Origin: Pseudomonas baltica | GTDB taxonomy: Bacteria; Pseudomonadota; Gammaproteobacteria; Pseudomonadales; Pseudomonadaceae | DNA: 64,000 bases | Direction of reading: 5' to 3' | Assembly: GCF_014235765.1 (NCBI RefSeq) | Contig: NZ_JACMYH010000001.1 | Span: forward strand, 496,001 to 560,000 | Shown here: one piece after another, positions 35,660 to 47,409 of the stretch | Layout: every line of letters begins with the position of its first letter | How positions within the stretch are numbered: the stretch's first letter is position 1 | Notes under the pieces: generated by a model | Database searches by the model: none | The model's input: the letters and a program-made list of their open reading frames with translations, nothing else | What the model was told of the DNA's origin: nothing | Program-made: the position numbers and the translations under genes

Positions 35660-37870
35660 TCAGCCGACTTCCGGCAAGTGGTCAATCAGCTTATCGAGCG
35701 TAATGGGATAGTCACGGACTCTAATGCCGGTCGCGTTATAGATAGCGTTGGCAATCGCCGCAGCGGCGCCAGAAATACCTAGCTCGCCGACGCCTTTAGC
35801 CTTCAACGGCGTGGCATAGGGATCAACCTCATCCAGGAAAATAACCTCCTGATGGGGGATGTCGGCATGTACCGGCACTTCATAGCTGGCCAGATCGTGA
35901 TTAACAAAAAAACCTAGGCGATGATCCACGACCATTTCCTCCATGAGCGCAGCACCGGCGCCCATGGTCATTCCCCCGATGATCTGACTTCGTGCCGTTT
36001 TTGGATTGAGTATCCTGCCCGCTGCGCACACTGCCAGTTGACGACGAATACGGATCTCGCCAGTGGCAGCATTTACTCCAACCTCAACGAAATGGGCGCC
36101 AAAAGTTTGCTGAGCGTACTCCTTGGCGAGGTCGCCAAACTCCATGAAGTCTTCGGACACCAGCTCGCCGTCCTTTGTCGCAGTGGTCAATGGCAGACTT
36201 ATCGACCCTTGACGAACGTGGCCAGCGACAAATTCGGTGAGGGTCGGATCAAGGCCCAGCTTCATCGAAACGGCTTCCCTGAGCTTCACACAAGCAGCGT
36301 AGACGCCTGCCGTAGATGAGGCAGCGCCCCATTGACCGCCCGAACCGGATGATTCCGGGAAGTGCGAGTCGCCCAAGTTTACGTTTACCTTGTCCATATC
36401 CACGCCCATCATTTCCGCAGCAGTCTGGGCAATAATCGTGTAAGAGCCGGTGCCGATGTCGGTCATGTCAGTTTCGACGGTGACTATGCCTTCGCGGTCA
36501 AGCCGGACTCGAGCAGCGGACTTTGTCGTAGGTGCACCTCGGATCGCGGAGGCCATTCCCAAGCCAACCCACCATCCGTCACGGAGTTCTTTGGCCGGAT
36601 GGGTGTTACGTCGCGCCCAGCCGAAATGATCAGCCCCCTTATTCAGGCACTCTACTAACTGGCGTTGAGAGAACCGGCGATCCGGCTGCTCGGGATCTAC
36701 TTGGGTGTCGTTGATAACACGAAATCTTACGGGATCCATCCCCAGTTTCTCTGCCATCTCGTCCATGGCAATCTCCAGAGCCATCATGCCCGGCGCTTCA
36801 CCGGGCGCACGCATGGCGCTCCCTTCAGCAAGGTCGAGTTGGGCAAGATAGAGGCGGGTCATGCGGTTAGCACCCGCATACAATGTTCGGGTCGATGCGG
36901 TGGCGGCTTCAGTGCGCCCACCTCGCAGATTGCCCGACCAGCTCTCATGACCAACGGCAGTGAGCTTGCCGTCGGAGTTGGCACCGAGCCTGATTCTTTG
37001 AATCGTCGCAGGCCTATGGGTCAGGTTGTTGAACATAAGCGGTCGGGGAAGTGCGACCTTCACCGGGCGTCCAGCCTCTTTCGAGGCAAGAGATGCCAAT
37101 ACCGCGTCGCACAAGATAGTGCCTTTGCCGCCAAAGCCGCCGCCGATGTAGGGCGAAATGAGGTGAATGTTCCCTTTGGGAATCCCCAGTGTTTTAGCCA
37201 GGTCTCTGACGCCCCAATTCATCTGTTGGATCGACGTCCAAAGCGTCAGTTTGTCACCCTGCCATTGAGCAATGGTAGCGTGAGGTTCCATCATCGCGTG
37301 CGCATGATCCGGAGTGGTGTAATGGCCGTCGAGTGTCACTGCGGCCTGCGTAAATGCGCCTTCAAAATCCCCGATCTCAGTGTGTGGGGGAGGGCCAAAC
37401 GCGCCCGCCGCTGGCGTAGTGGCAGACGCTCGCTGTGCTGAGAGGTCGTAGGCGCCAGTTTCTCTGACGTAGTAGACCCTCAGCAATGCCGAAGCCGCCC
37501 TGGCTTGTTCGAACGTCTCTGCCACGACGATTGCTACGGCTTGGTGATAGTGATCGACTTTCGGCCCGGCAAGTGCCCGATCAACGTAAAATATACCCCT
37601 GTCCAATTGACCTGCATTTTCGTGGGTGACGATGGCGATGACACCGCTGGCTTGCCGTGCCTCGCTTGAATCGATAGACGATATCCGACCTTTGCCGATT
37701 GCCGAGCCGACAACATAGCCGTAGGCGGGAGGGCTTAGTGCGGCTCGTTGTTCGTAAGCATAGGTGGCTGTGCCGGTCGTCTTCAGTTTGCCCTCAACAC
37801 GATCCTTTGGCTGACCGATCACCTTCATCTGATCTATCGGGTTTGTGCTCGCGGGCGTATCAAACTTCAT
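35660..37870 (-). CDS. paoC: Molybdopterin-binding subunit of xanthine dehydrogenase-family aldehyde oxidoreductase (PaoC type)
   Basis: A 736-residue large subunit, about the size of E. coli PaoC. Landmarks are the N-terminal KVIGQPKDRVEGKLKTTG, the Moco-contacting SPYIGGGFGGKG and RAPGEAPGMMALE, and the catalytic Glu in KGVGELGISGAAAAIAN. It binds the molybdenum-cytosine-dinucleotide cofactor and oxidises aldehydes, probably aromatic, in the periplasm as a complex with the FAD and 2Fe-2S subunits encoded upstream. A dedicated chaperone (PaoD/XdhC) is not present in the window. Confidence 0.9.
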   Translation of the reverse strand: MKFDTPASTNPIDQMKVIGQPKDRVEGKLKTTGTATYAYEQRAALSPPAYGYVVGSAIGKGRISSIDSSEARQASGVIAIVTHENAGQLDRGIFYVDRALAGPKVDHYHQAVAIVVAETFEQARAASALLRVYYVRETGAYDLSAQRASATTPAAGAFGPPPHTEIGDFEGAFTQAAVTLDGHYTTPDHAHAMMEPHATIAQWQGDKLTLWTSIQQMNWGVRDLAKTLGIPKGNIHLISPYIGGGFGGKGTILCDAVLASLASKEAGRPVKVALPRPLMFNNLTHRPATIQRIRLGANSDGKLTAVGHESWSGNLRGGRTEAATASTRTLYAGANRMTRLYLAQLDLAEGSAMRAPGEAPGMMALEIAMDEMAEKLGMDPVRFRVINDTQVDPEQPDRRFSQRQLVECLNKGADHFGWARRNTHPAKELRDGWWVGLGMASAIRGAPTTKSAARVRLDREGIVTVETDMTDIGTGSYTIIAQTAAEMMGVDMDKVNVNLGDSHFPESSGSGGQWGAASSTAGVYAACVKLREAVSMKLGLDPTLTEFVAGHVRQGSISLPLTTATKDGELVSEDFMEFGDLAKEYAQQTFGAHFVEVGVNAATGEIRIRRQLAVCAAGRILNPKTARSQIIGGMTMGAGAALMEEMVVDHRLGFFVNHDLASYEVPVHADIPHQEVIFLDEVDPYATPLKAKGVGELGISGAAAAIANAIYNATGIRVRDYPITLDKLIDHLPEVG

Positions 37871-37885
37871 TAGGCATACTCCTGG

Positions 37886-38866
37886 TCAATCGACCGCAGC
37901 CGTGCGAGGCCGTTGTGAAGAAGACGAACTGGACAAAGCCAGACCGATCGTCCGTTCCGCCAGTTTGATTTTGAAAGCGTTTTGGGTAGTTGGATTAGTG
38001 CCAGCCAGCAAGTGTGTTGCTACGGCTTTAGCGCCGTCAGGCAGAAAAGCGTCGGCCGCTTCACTTCGCCAGGGCTTGTATGAGACACCCCCAAGGGCTA
38101 GTTGCCCCGTCCCATCGGGCAGCACGATCGCAGCGACTGAAACCAGCGCAAACGCATAAGACGCACGGTCACGAACCTTGTAGTAGATGTGCTCGCCGCC
38201 AACAGGCTTGGGCAAGGTCACAGCGGTAATCAGCTCGCCTGGCCCAAGGACGTTTTCGATATGAGGGGTGCTCCCTGGGGCACTGTAGAGGTGGTCGATC
38301 TCAATCGTTCTGACGTGACCGTCTGAATTGAGTGTTTCTACCTTGGCGCCCAATGCTCGCATCGCCACCGCCATGTCGCTGGGATGGCTGGCAATGCAGG
38401 CATCGCTGACACCTATGACCGCTTGTTGCCGACTGGCACCGCCCATTGCAGAGCAGCCAGTTCCCGGGCGACGCTTGTTGCAGGGCTGATTAGTGTCGTA
38501 GAAGTACGCACACCGGGTGCGCTGCAACAGATTGCCTGCCGTCGTGGCTTTGTTGCGCAATTGTCCTGACGCGCCGGCAAGCAGCGCCCTGGAGAGGACG
38601 GCATAGTCTCGACGCACCTGTGGCGCAGCCGCCAGATCAGTGTTGCGCACCATGGCGCCAATCCTTAGCCCGCCTTCGTTCGTCGCGGTGATTTTGTCGA
38701 GCGCCAATCCGTTTACATCAATCAGATGCTGCGGGGTCTCGATCTCCAGTTTCATCAGATCGAGCAAATTGGTACCACCGGCGATGAATCGGGCTCCCTC
38801 GTGGCTTACGCAAGCGTTAACCGCTTGCTGCATAGATGCGGCGCGTTCGTACGTGAAGGACTTCAT
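37886..38866 (-). CDS. paoB: FAD-binding subunit of the aldehyde oxidoreductase (PaoB type)
   Basis: A 326-residue FAD subunit. [20 protein letters not shown] is the flavin-binding motif, and [17 protein letters not shown] with further Cys residues is the insertion that holds a 4Fe-4S cluster in PaoB of E. coli. The start at 38866 has a GCAGGAGGC ribosome site and overlaps the paoA stop by four bases. It transfers electrons from Moco and the iron-sulfur subunit. Confidence 0.9.
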   Translation of the reverse strand: MKSFTYERAASMQQAVNACVSHEGARFIAGGTNLLDLMKLEIETPQHLIDVNGLALDKITATNEGGLRIGAMVRNTDLAAAPQVRRDYAVLSRALLAGASGQLRNKATTAGNLLQRTRCAYFYDTNQPCNKRRPGTGCSAMGGASRQQAVIGVSDACIASHPSDMAVAMRALGAKVETLNSDGHVRTIEIDHLYSAPGSTPHIENVLGPGELITAVTLPKPVGGEHIYYKVRDRASYAFALVSVAAIVLPDGTGQLALGGVSYKPWRSEAADAFLPDGAKAVATHLLAGTNPTTQNAFKIKLAERTIGLALSSSSSSQRPRTAAVD

Positions 38867-39531
38867 GCCTCGCCTCCTGCTGATTCCTGGATGGCGTCGA
38901 CGATGTTGGAGTACGCACCGCAACGGCAGATATTCCCACTCATGCGCTCCCGGATTTCGACGGCGCTGACTTGGCTCTTGGCAATCAGATCACCGCTGAC
39001 GTGACTGGGTATGCCGGCTTTTATTTCTTCAAGCATCGCGACTGCCGAGCAGATCTGGCCAGGCGTGCAGTACCCGCACTGGTATCCGTCATGCTTGATG
39101 AACGCTGCTTGCAGTGGGTGCAGGTTGTCCGGGGTACCGAGGCCTTCAATGGTGGTGATGCTGTCGCCTTCGTGCATGACCGCAAGTGTCAGGCACGCGT
39201 TGATTCGTCGACCCTCAACGATCACCGTACAGGCGCCGCACTGGCCGTGGTCACAGCCTTTCTTGCTGCCCGTCAGATGCAGCCTTTCTCGAAGGGCGTC
39301 CAGAAGCGTGGTGCGGTTGTCGACATCCAGGGCAACTCGCCGCCCGTTGAGGGTAAACGTCACATGACTGACTGGCGGAGTTTGCGCTGTCGATTTGATA
39401 TTGGCGGTCGCTTGGGCGTGATCGACCTTTGCCAAAACCGCAGTGACCGCAGTGCCTGCGGTGCCAATGAGCACTTGTCGGCGGGACATCTCTATTCCCG
39501 CTCCGGATGCGGTGGGATTTTCGGGGTTCAT
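38863..39531 (-). CDS. paoA: 2Fe-2S subunit of the aldehyde oxidoreductase (PaoA type), Tat-exported
   Basis: A 222-residue iron-sulfur subunit. A twin-arginine signal ([14 protein letters not shown]) lies near residues 15-30, so the complex is exported folded. The first cluster motif is [12 protein letters not shown] and the second is [12 protein letters not shown]...GNICRCGAY. It is first in the paoA-paoB-paoC order and probably carries the export signal for all three. An upstream in-frame start at 39561 is less likely. Confidence 0.92.
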   Translation of the reverse strand: MNPENPTASGAGIEMSRRQVLIGTAGTAVTAVLAKVDHAQATANIKSTAQTPPVSHVTFTLNGRRVALDVDNRTTLLDALRERLHLTGSKKGCDHGQCGACTVIVEGRRINACLTLAVMHEGDSITTIEGLGTPDNLHPLQAAFIKHDGYQCGYCTPGQICSAVAMLEEIKAGIPSHVSGDLIAKSQVSAVEIRERMSGNICRCGAYSNIVDAIQESAGGEA

Positions 39532-39616
39532 GAACGTCTCCGATCGCAATGTGTGTGGCATAAGCGGGTATCAGTTACTGATGACTTACCGGCGCACGTC
39601 TAATGTGAGGGCAATG

Positions 39617-39633
39617 ACGGCACGCAGTGCCGT
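39617..39633. promoter_or_regulatory. Palindrome upstream of paoA
   Basis: ACGGCAC-GCA-GTGCCGT is a perfect 7-bp inverted repeat 86 bases before the paoA start. It could be a regulator site or hairpin. The rest of the 39532-39877 gap holds no recognised gene. Confidence 0.4.
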
Positions 39634-39877
39634 ATTTTCATGACTAGAGCCTATGGCACTGCGTTCTAGCTGATAACTGCGATTTTAAGGATGAATCCAT
39701 GAGTAGCGCTCAGTAATGTCCACAAAGGCCCGGAATTGGCGGGTATTAAGGTATCGGGGATTGAATACAGCTGCCGGCCGCGGCTTGACCACTCCTAACG
39801 GTTATCTGGTTTAATCAGGGACAATCGTGAGCGATGGCTGAGGCAAGGCTTCGCAGTCCTTCATAAGAGAAGTATAA

Positions 39878-40265
39878 ATGCGAATATCAATCCTCAAGGC
39901 CATGTTTTTTTAGTGGTGTTTGGGTGGGATCAGCGGTTGCCGCACTACCTTCTGAGCAAATTGTGCGTATTGCGCAGCTTGTCATCGATCCTTCTCAACT
40001 GGCGGCTTGTCAAGTTGCCGTCAAAGAGGAAATGGCCGACTCCGTCCGTCTTGAACTGGGTGTGCTGACTCTCTACTCAGTTGCAGAAAAAGGACACCCG
40101 AATAGGCTCCATTTCTTTGCAATCTAATCGGATGGAGCGGCATATCAAAGCCATATTGCTTCACCGCATTTTCAAGAATACGTGAAAACGACTCAGTCGA
40201 TGATCCTGTCTAAAGAGTTGATCGAGACCTTCCCGGTTCAACTCAGCATTCAGCCGGGTCGATGA
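39878..40265 (+). pseudogene. Exported antibiotic-biosynthesis-monooxygenase (ABM/YgiN)-type protein, frameshifted and stopped
   Basis: The frame starts MRISILKAMFF and is thrown out by one extra base in a T7 run at 39905-39911; with six T it reads on through a signal peptide (SGVWVGSAVAALPSEQ) into an ABM domain (IVRIAQLVIDPSQLAACQVA, LGVLTLYSVAEKG, LHFFAI). A TAA at 40125-40127 then cuts the frame where family members have FF-E-I-Y, and the same frame continues with SDGAAYQSHIASPHFQEY and TQSMILSKELIETFPVQLS to TGA at 40263-40265. ABM proteins are small oxygenases or quinol monooxygenases. Two lesions make it non-functional. Confidence 0.8.
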
Positions 40266-40445
40266 TAGATCTGTTCGAACTGACGGGTCATTAGGGAGTC
40301 GTGCGCAGAGCCAAGTTTTTTCAAATGGGGGAAATGTGATGAAGAGTTTAAGAGTGATGGCGCTTGCAGCAGCGGGTCTTGCGTTTGTCTCAATGAATAG
40401 TTTTCAGGTAATGGCGTCTGAGGCTTCGTACGCACATTGTAGTGG

Positions 40446-41608
<1,163 letters not shown>

Positions 41609-42026
41609 CAGACACCTCTCTGTGGCGAGCATTCTCGCCTAAATGGGTGTCCGGTTTCATTAGACCACTACACATTGCAGCTCAATAAAGGTGCCGAAAG
41701 CTAAAGCAAATGTATTGATGTTCAAGTCAAAATTAAAGCTGTAGTGAGTATTTTCGGTAACTGCAGAGATTAAGCTTATATCGGCTAGCTATCAATTTCG
41801 ATGCCCGCGAGACAGTAATTCTCGTCGAATACGATGTGATGGATGAAGAGCGCGCTTTGCGATGGCAGCGTTTAATTCGGGCGTAGAGTTCTGATAAACA
41901 GCGAGCACGATAAGAAAATGCTATCGGATGAGCTGAAGGCTGGAAGATATGGCATCACGCATGTTGTTCGGAGTAGGTACTCAAGAGGAGCCAGCTCGAT
42001 TGGACGCAATCTACGAAGTACACTAA

Positions 42027-42287
42027 ATGTTGTTTGAAACCAAGAAGCTATTAATAGTCAGTCGGGATTCGATGTGGTTGGAAAGGGCATGGCTGAGTGT
42101 TTTGGTACGGCATGGCGTACATGTCGGCGTAGTCGTAGATCTGACCTCTCTTGAACACATCGCAAGTCGCTATGGGATTCGTGACGTCCGATGGAATAAA
42201 GCAGTTCCAGTCACGTTAAGTTTTCAAGAACGTAGCGCACTGCAGCTGGATATCCAATATATGCTGAGCAAGGTGCCCAAACACTAG
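42027..42287 (+). CDS. Small hypothetical protein
   Basis: An 86-residue frame beginning MLFETKKLLIVSRDSMWLE with an internal hydrophobic stretch (WLSVLVRHGVHVGVVVDL). It is not recognised. Codon use is AT-richer than the backbone, as for the whole 39.6-44.9 kb stretch. A 25-codon frame (MASRMLFGVGTQEEPARLD...) immediately precedes it. Either may be real small genes or decayed remnants. Confidence 0.35.
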   Translation: MLFETKKLLIVSRDSMWLERAWLSVLVRHGVHVGVVVDLTSLEHIASRYGIRDVRWNKAVPVTLSFQERSALQLDIQYMLSKVPKH

Positions 42288-42505
42288 CACGTTGTCGATT
42301 CGAGATAGATTTCATATCACCACAAGGTGTGGCGAGGCTAGCCATTTCGCAAAATCTGTCGCGATTTCGTAGCCAATCGATAAATATGACTACCGGCTTA
42401 TAACGCACCGTTCGTCTGACCAGGCGAGTAGTCGCTCCAGCTTTATTGTGTTAAGCCGATACCTTCACAACAACGAGTTTCCTATGAACCAAAAAGAGGC
42501 ACGTT

Positions 42506-43852
42506 ATGTTCGGACGTAAAGATAGAACTGAACTGGCAGCCATGAAGGCCGAAGTAGCGGAACTCAAAGGATTGATGGGCGCGTTGGAAAAGTCGATGGC
42601 TGTTGTCGAGCTGGAGCCAGACGGAAAAATTATCCGCGCTAACGATAAATTTCTCACCATTATGGGGTACCACGCAGAGGAACTGACGGGTAAAAAACAT
42701 CGTGATTTCTGCGATTCGGAAATGCTAAGTAGCACTGAGTACGCAGACCTCTGGGCGTCTCTGCGTGCAGGTAAATTTATATCCGGCACTTTCGTGCGTA
42801 TTGACAAGTCGGGCAGAAGCGTATGGCTCGAGGCAAGTTACAATCCTGTGACCGACGCCCAAGGCCGTGTTGTCAAAGTAGTCAAATACGCTTTGGATGT
42901 TACTCAAAAAGTCCTTCTGGAAAATGAAACCCGCAGCAAGCTCAACGCAGTGGATCGCGCCATGGCAATTTGTGAATTTGACCCATCCGGGCAGGTGTTG
43001 GTAGCCAATGGTAATTTTCTGCAAGTCATGAACTATTCGTTGGCAGATATTAGCGGCAAACATCATAGAGCTTTCTGTGAGCCATCTCTGGTCAACAGTG
43101 CCGAATACGCCGAGTTTTGGCGTAAGCTAAACCGAGGGGAATTTGTGGGCGGTCAGTTCAAAAGAATTGGCAAAAATGGCCACGTCGTTTGGTTAGAAGC
43201 GACCTACAATCCTGTTTTCGATACGGATGGCAAAGTCTATAAAGTTGTCAAATTCGCGAGCGACATTACGTCAAAGGTAGAGACGCAAGAAGCGGACGCG
43301 CATGGGGCTTCAAAAGCCTATCACATTTCAGCCGAGACCGAAAAGGTCGCTGAGCAGGGCACGCTTGTGATCCAGGAAACTGCGCGAGAGATGCGCCAGA
43401 TTGCGGAAAACATTGGCTCTTCCGCTAGATTAGTAGGGCAACTGGGGGATCGCTCGGAGCAGATCACGGCGATCGTTAATACTATTCGCGGTATTGCTGA
43501 TCAGACTAACCTTCTAGCGCTAAATGCTGCTATAGAAGCGGCTCGGGCGGGCGATCAAGGGCGGGGATTTGCAGTCGTGGCCGATGAGGTAAGGCAGCTC
43601 GCCGGACGTACTAGCGGCTCCACCAAGGAAATCGCAGAGATGATTGGCAAGATTCTCGCGGAGACACGTGAGGCAGTTGCGAGCATGAACGCCACTCAAG
43701 AGGGTGCCAACCGAGGCGTTACCCTAGCTGATCAAGCTGGGCAAGTGATTGTCCAGATCCGGGACGGTGCAAGTGATGCCGTGGAAGCGGTTAGCATGTT
43801 TGCCAACCGCATGGATGAGGCTGACTTTATTTCAAGGCACGGGAAAAAGTAG
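42506..43852 (+). CDS. Cytoplasmic PAS-PAS methyl-accepting chemotaxis transducer, BdlA-like
   Basis: A 448-residue soluble signalling protein with two tandem PAS domains (about residues 25-135 and 145-260, each with a repeat of the pattern F-x-x-x-M-x-Y and [10 protein letters not shown] / [10 protein letters not shown]) and a C-terminal MCP signalling hairpin ([38 protein letters not shown]). No transmembrane segment is seen. The order and size match BdlA, which in P. aeruginosa links chemosensing with biofilm dispersal. The C-terminus appears short after the hairpin tip. It lies alone in the AT-rich island. Confidence 0.88.
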   Translation: MFGRKDRTELAAMKAEVAELKGLMGALEKSMAVVELEPDGKIIRANDKFLTIMGYHAEELTGKKHRDFCDSEMLSSTEYADLWASLRAGKFISGTFVRIDKSGRSVWLEASYNPVTDAQGRVVKVVKYALDVTQKVLLENETRSKLNAVDRAMAICEFDPSGQVLVANGNFLQVMNYSLADISGKHHRAFCEPSLVNSAEYAEFWRKLNRGEFVGGQFKRIGKNGHVVWLEATYNPVFDTDGKVYKVVKFASDITSKVETQEADAHGASKAYHISAETEKVAEQGTLVIQETAREMRQIAENIGSSARLVGQLGDRSEQITAIVNTIRGIADQTNLLALNAAIEAARAGDQGRGFAVVADEVRQLAGRTSGSTKEIAEMIGKILAETREAVASMNATQEGANRGVTLADQAGQVIVQIRDGASDAVEAVSMFANRMDEADFISRHGKK

Positions 43853-44949
43853 CTGGTTAAAGGTCAGTGTCGATTACGCAGCGGACAGCGATACCGTTAA
43901 TCCCTAAGCGCATTCGCGTAGAAAGTGGAGCTCTCGCTTCGATGTATGCTTACGATTTGTACGCCAAAGCTGCTGCCGGTCGGCAACAGCTGGCGGTTGG
44001 CGCTAAGCCAGGATCAGGCGAAGTCCGCCGATGTGACGTTGGACAGTTGAATGCAGCTTAAGACAAACACGTAATTTAACATAATATACATTATGCGTAA
44101 TGCCGCATCCTGCAATCTCCACAGCAGGGTTGGCTCTGCAAGCCAGGGATCGGCCTTTGCCATGAACCTGCCACACTTGCAGTCCAGCTACGCCCATTCC
44201 TTGGCTTGCGGAAACTACGTTCACTAGACGCTGGTGGTCTGAACCCTCCTGGTTGCCTAAAGGCTGGTTACCTGTGCAAGCGTTCTTGCCCACTTTCACA
44301 ATACGTATCTGCAGATCAATCCACGCCTCGCGTGGTAATCAACCAGCTTGTCATGCGCGATCTGAAGCATCGCCTGTCCGCCAGGACATTCAGGCCTCCA
44401 TACTACGCACCGTCTGTTCAGCTTCGTCCAACGATGGCCGCCAGGCTACAGGATGCGTTATCAGACACCTGAACCGGATGAGCCAAAGCCATGCGCAATC
44501 GCTCACAACACGAGCCCTATGCGTTGATCAGCCAGCTGCACGAACGCTGTGGAGTGTTCGTTCCATACAACACAAACAACCTTGACCAACAGTGCTGGTC
44601 AGGCCAGGGGGAATTTGACGCCGAGATACTGGGCGGTTTTCTGATTCTGTCGCTTGGATGGCTACCCGCCTGAATGCTAGCGGCTTGGCGTGGATCAGCC
44701 AGTCGGCGTTAGCGACATGAATAGACCCGACTCATAGTGTCACTGCGTGGAAAGCACCCTATCATGATGCTAAAATCGGCTAAAATACGCTAACTCTACT
44801 AAATAGTCATTTAGTTTAGTTAGTCCAGTGTGTTCTATCCGGCACTCAGAGAGTACTTACCTTCACCAGCGCACCGCCGCCGAGCAACGGACACAGCCCG
44901 CGCTGCACGTTCGTCCAGCGGACTCGGCATCCCTGCCCATTGTGGCCGT
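43853..44949. other. About 1.1 kb without a recognisable gene
   Basis: Short open frames (for example 43867-44061 and 44491-44673 on the plus strand) show no family resemblance and weak ribosome sites. The right part is strongly AT-rich and contains repeated CTAAAAT/CGCTAA words. It looks like decayed accessory DNA. Confidence 0.5.
44798..44815. repeat. Perfect 7-bp inverted repeat in AT-rich gap
   Basis: ACTAAAT-AGTC-ATTTAGT, flanked by further TAGTTTAGTTAGT. It resembles a repressor operator, but no plus-strand gene follows and the minus-strand gene ends just to the right. Confidence 0.45.
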
Positions 44950-47409
44950 TCAAGACGATGAGGTTAGCGTGGTTTGTTTTCCCATCTCTAGCAGATTCAC
45001 ATCGACCCGCTTGCAGGGCACCGAGATTCCGGCCTGCTCAAGCGTGGCCAGCACACGGCTCAGTATCTCACCACGCAGCCTTGCCCAACTGCTCAGATCC
45101 TGAGTCCATGCACTGACCGTGAAGTTCAAGGCGCCCTCCCCGTACCCAACCAATACCACGACAGGGGCAGGCTGCTCGGCCAGACCTGGTATTTCTTCCA
45201 AGACAGCGTTCAATAAGGCGATCACTTTGCCAGGGTCTGCGCCGTAGGCCACGCCTATGGGGATTTCGATACGTCGACTTCTGTCGAACAGGGTCCAGTT
45301 GGTGAGGTTGCCATTGAGCAACAAGCCGTTGGGTACCACCACGTCGGCGCCATCCGATGTGCGCAGGATGGTCGCGCGCAAGCCTATCTCGCGCACGGTG
45401 CCTGAAGTCCCAGCAGCATCGACCAGATCGCCAGGTTGTATCGGCCGCTCGAACATCAATACCAGGCCAGAGACGAAATTGTTCACCACATTCTGCAGCC
45501 CGAACCCTATGCCCACGCCGAGCGCGCCGAATATGAGTGTCAGCTGACTGACTTTGAACCCAGCCGCTGAAAGTGCAACCAGCAAGCCTAGTAGCAGAAC
45601 GCCGTAATAACTGAGCGACGCGATGCTGTTACCTACACCCCGCGGCAAGCTGCCATGGTTGGGCAGCTCGGCGCGGAGCAGACGCCTGACCGTGCGGGCC
45701 GCCCAGAAAGCGATCCAGGCCGAGAAAACGAACACCAGCAGATGGCCTATGTTTATCGACACCTCGCCGACATCGATCCCAAACTCCATGACTGCGTGAG
45801 TTGCGCTATAGAGCGGCCGCAAAACGCGAAAGCGATCCATACTGTAAAGAAGCCAGCCGATGACGGCGCCGAACATCAGCAGACGAGTGAAGCCCGATTG
45901 CAAGGCCTTTTCCTGATGCCGGACGAAGTTTCGATTGGCAATTTCCGGCTGTCCCAGCAACGCCTGGAACAGCCCCACGCAGGCGCCGATGCCTGCATAG
46001 AGCAACAGCGCCATGTAGCCACTGTCGGTTACGCCACTGGTCAGCGTCTCGGCCAAAGAGGTATTGCCTACGATGTTCGCGACTAGCGCTACAGACAATA
46101 GGGCTGCAGCGACCCATCCGACCGGACGCATGATTCGCTGCAGCCGATTGTCAGGACGCTTGAGGGCAGGCATCGCGCGGCACAGTAGCCAGAGGGTCAG
46201 TACCAGGGCCAGGCTGTTCATCGCCAGAAGGTAGAGCCGGTAAATCCCGCCATTGTCGACTGCCAGGATACCGAGGCGATCCAGCCCATACATGGCAATT
46301 GCAATGTAGGGCCACACGCCAAGTGCACGTAACGCTCCACTGGGTAGCAAACGCAGTACAGGTACCAGCGCCACCAGCAGAGCGACCTCCTGGACCAGGA
46401 GCGGAGCATCCGGCTCCAGCACCAGTACGGCCAGCATGCACAGCAGCAGCCAGGCCGAGAAAGGACGGCGCAGGGCACGCGTCGGTTTTTCCGGTTCTGC
46501 CTGTTGCTGTCTTGTGCGTCGGCTGCGCACCACCAACCATAGAATCAGGGGTAGCAGCAATAGTTGAATCAACGTGAGCGCCAGCTGGTTACGGGTGCCT
46601 GCCGAATTGTAGTCGCGAGCGAACTGCCCTTCTATCTCGAGTCCCCGCCACATGGCGTCCCAGGTCGACGCTTGATCCATGCTCGACCCAAGGCCCTGCC
46701 AAAGCGGGGCCACATCGATACGGAGCAACCGACGGTCAAGGTCATCCAGCGCCGAAGCTACCTCTCGAGTCCCTGCTTCGATACTGGCATTAAGCTCGCT
46801 TGCGCGCTGCATCAGCGCAAACTGCCGGGCAAGCTCCCCGCCCAGGGCTGTTTGGCTCGCATCAATCTGTGCCAGCATGCTGTCGATGCGCGCGGACACA
46901 ACCACAGGTAGCCCGTCGAGCACGCTCGCCTCTTGCGTCGAGGCCCACACGGCGCGGCGCTGAGCCAACTGCAGGGCGCTGTCGGAGTAAGGGCTGAACG
47001 CTCTGCGCGCTTGCGCGTTCCACCGTTCCAGGCGGCGGACGTCGAACTCCCAGTGCCTGGCCAGGCTTTGGATGCGCATGGCTGGCAACTCACCGAACAC
47101 GACGCTATGGGCCGTCTGCTGCTTCGCCGTGACCGGAAATGCAATGTTGTCGAGCTGGGCGCCCAAGTAATCGACTGGATCCGGCGCGGCGAGTAGTCGC
47201 TTTACACTGTCCACGCGTTGTTGATCTTCGTCGGCCCGTTCAAGAATGTCCGTCAGCGCGATGGGCAGAGCATTCGTAGGGGCCAGGTTAGGCGTTGTAG
47301 ATCCACTTCGTGGATTATCGGCGTTGGCAAACCCTGCAAAGCCTAGAAATGCCAGCATTGCCCAGCAGCCAAGGGCGTTATACAGCGCTGAGGTGAGCAT
47401 CATGCGCAT
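44950..47409 (-). CDS. Large mechanosensitive ion channel of the MscS superfamily (MscK/MscM-like layout)
   Basis: An 819-residue inner-membrane protein. After a signal peptide (WAMLAFLGFAGFANA) come about 230 residues of periplasmic coiled coil, roughly ten hydrophobic segments, and the MscS domain (LTLIFGALGVGIGFGLQNVVNNF; FERPIQPGDLVDAAGTSGTVREI; VVVPNGLLL). It differs from the 1.5-kb-region channel in its periplasmic domain. Start 47409 (MRMMLTSAL) is chosen ahead of an earlier one at 47478. It stands at the right edge of the decayed island, with an AT-rich gap downstream of its stop. Confidence 0.88.
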   Translation of the reverse strand: MRMMLTSALYNALGCWAMLAFLGFAGFANADNPRSGSTTPNLAPTNALPIALTDILERADEDQQRVDSVKRLLAAPDPVDYLGAQLDNIAFPVTAKQQTAHSVVFGELPAMRIQSLARHWEFDVRRLERWNAQARRAFSPYSDSALQLAQRRAVWASTQEASVLDGLPVVVSARIDSMLAQIDASQTALGGELARQFALMQRASELNASIEAGTREVASALDDLDRRLLRIDVAPLWQGLGSSMDQASTWDAMWRGLEIEGQFARDYNSAGTRNQLALTLIQLLLLPLILWLVVRSRRTRQQQAEPEKPTRALRRPFSAWLLLCMLAVLVLEPDAPLLVQEVALLVALVPVLRLLPSGALRALGVWPYIAIAMYGLDRLGILAVDNGGIYRLYLLAMNSLALVLTLWLLCRAMPALKRPDNRLQRIMRPVGWVAAALLSVALVANIVGNTSLAETLTSGVTDSGYMALLLYAGIGACVGLFQALLGQPEIANRNFVRHQEKALQSGFTRLLMFGAVIGWLLYSMDRFRVLRPLYSATHAVMEFGIDVGEVSINIGHLLVFVFSAWIAFWAARTVRRLLRAELPNHGSLPRGVGNSIASLSYYGVLLLGLLVALSAAGFKVSQLTLIFGALGVGIGFGLQNVVNNFVSGLVLMFERPIQPGDLVDAAGTSGTVREIGLRATILRTSDGADVVVPNGLLLNGNLTNWTLFDRSRRIEIPIGVAYGADPGKVIALLNAVLEEIPGLAEQPAPVVVLVGYGEGALNFTVSAWTQDLSSWARLRGEILSRVLATLEQAGISVPCKRVDVNLLEMGKQTTLTSSS

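Noticed and set aside
43867-44673. Several plus-strand frames of 60-110 codons in the gap after the chemotaxis gene
   Set aside because: No ribosome sites of quality, no recognisable domains, and overlapping frames in conflict; treated as decayed DNA.
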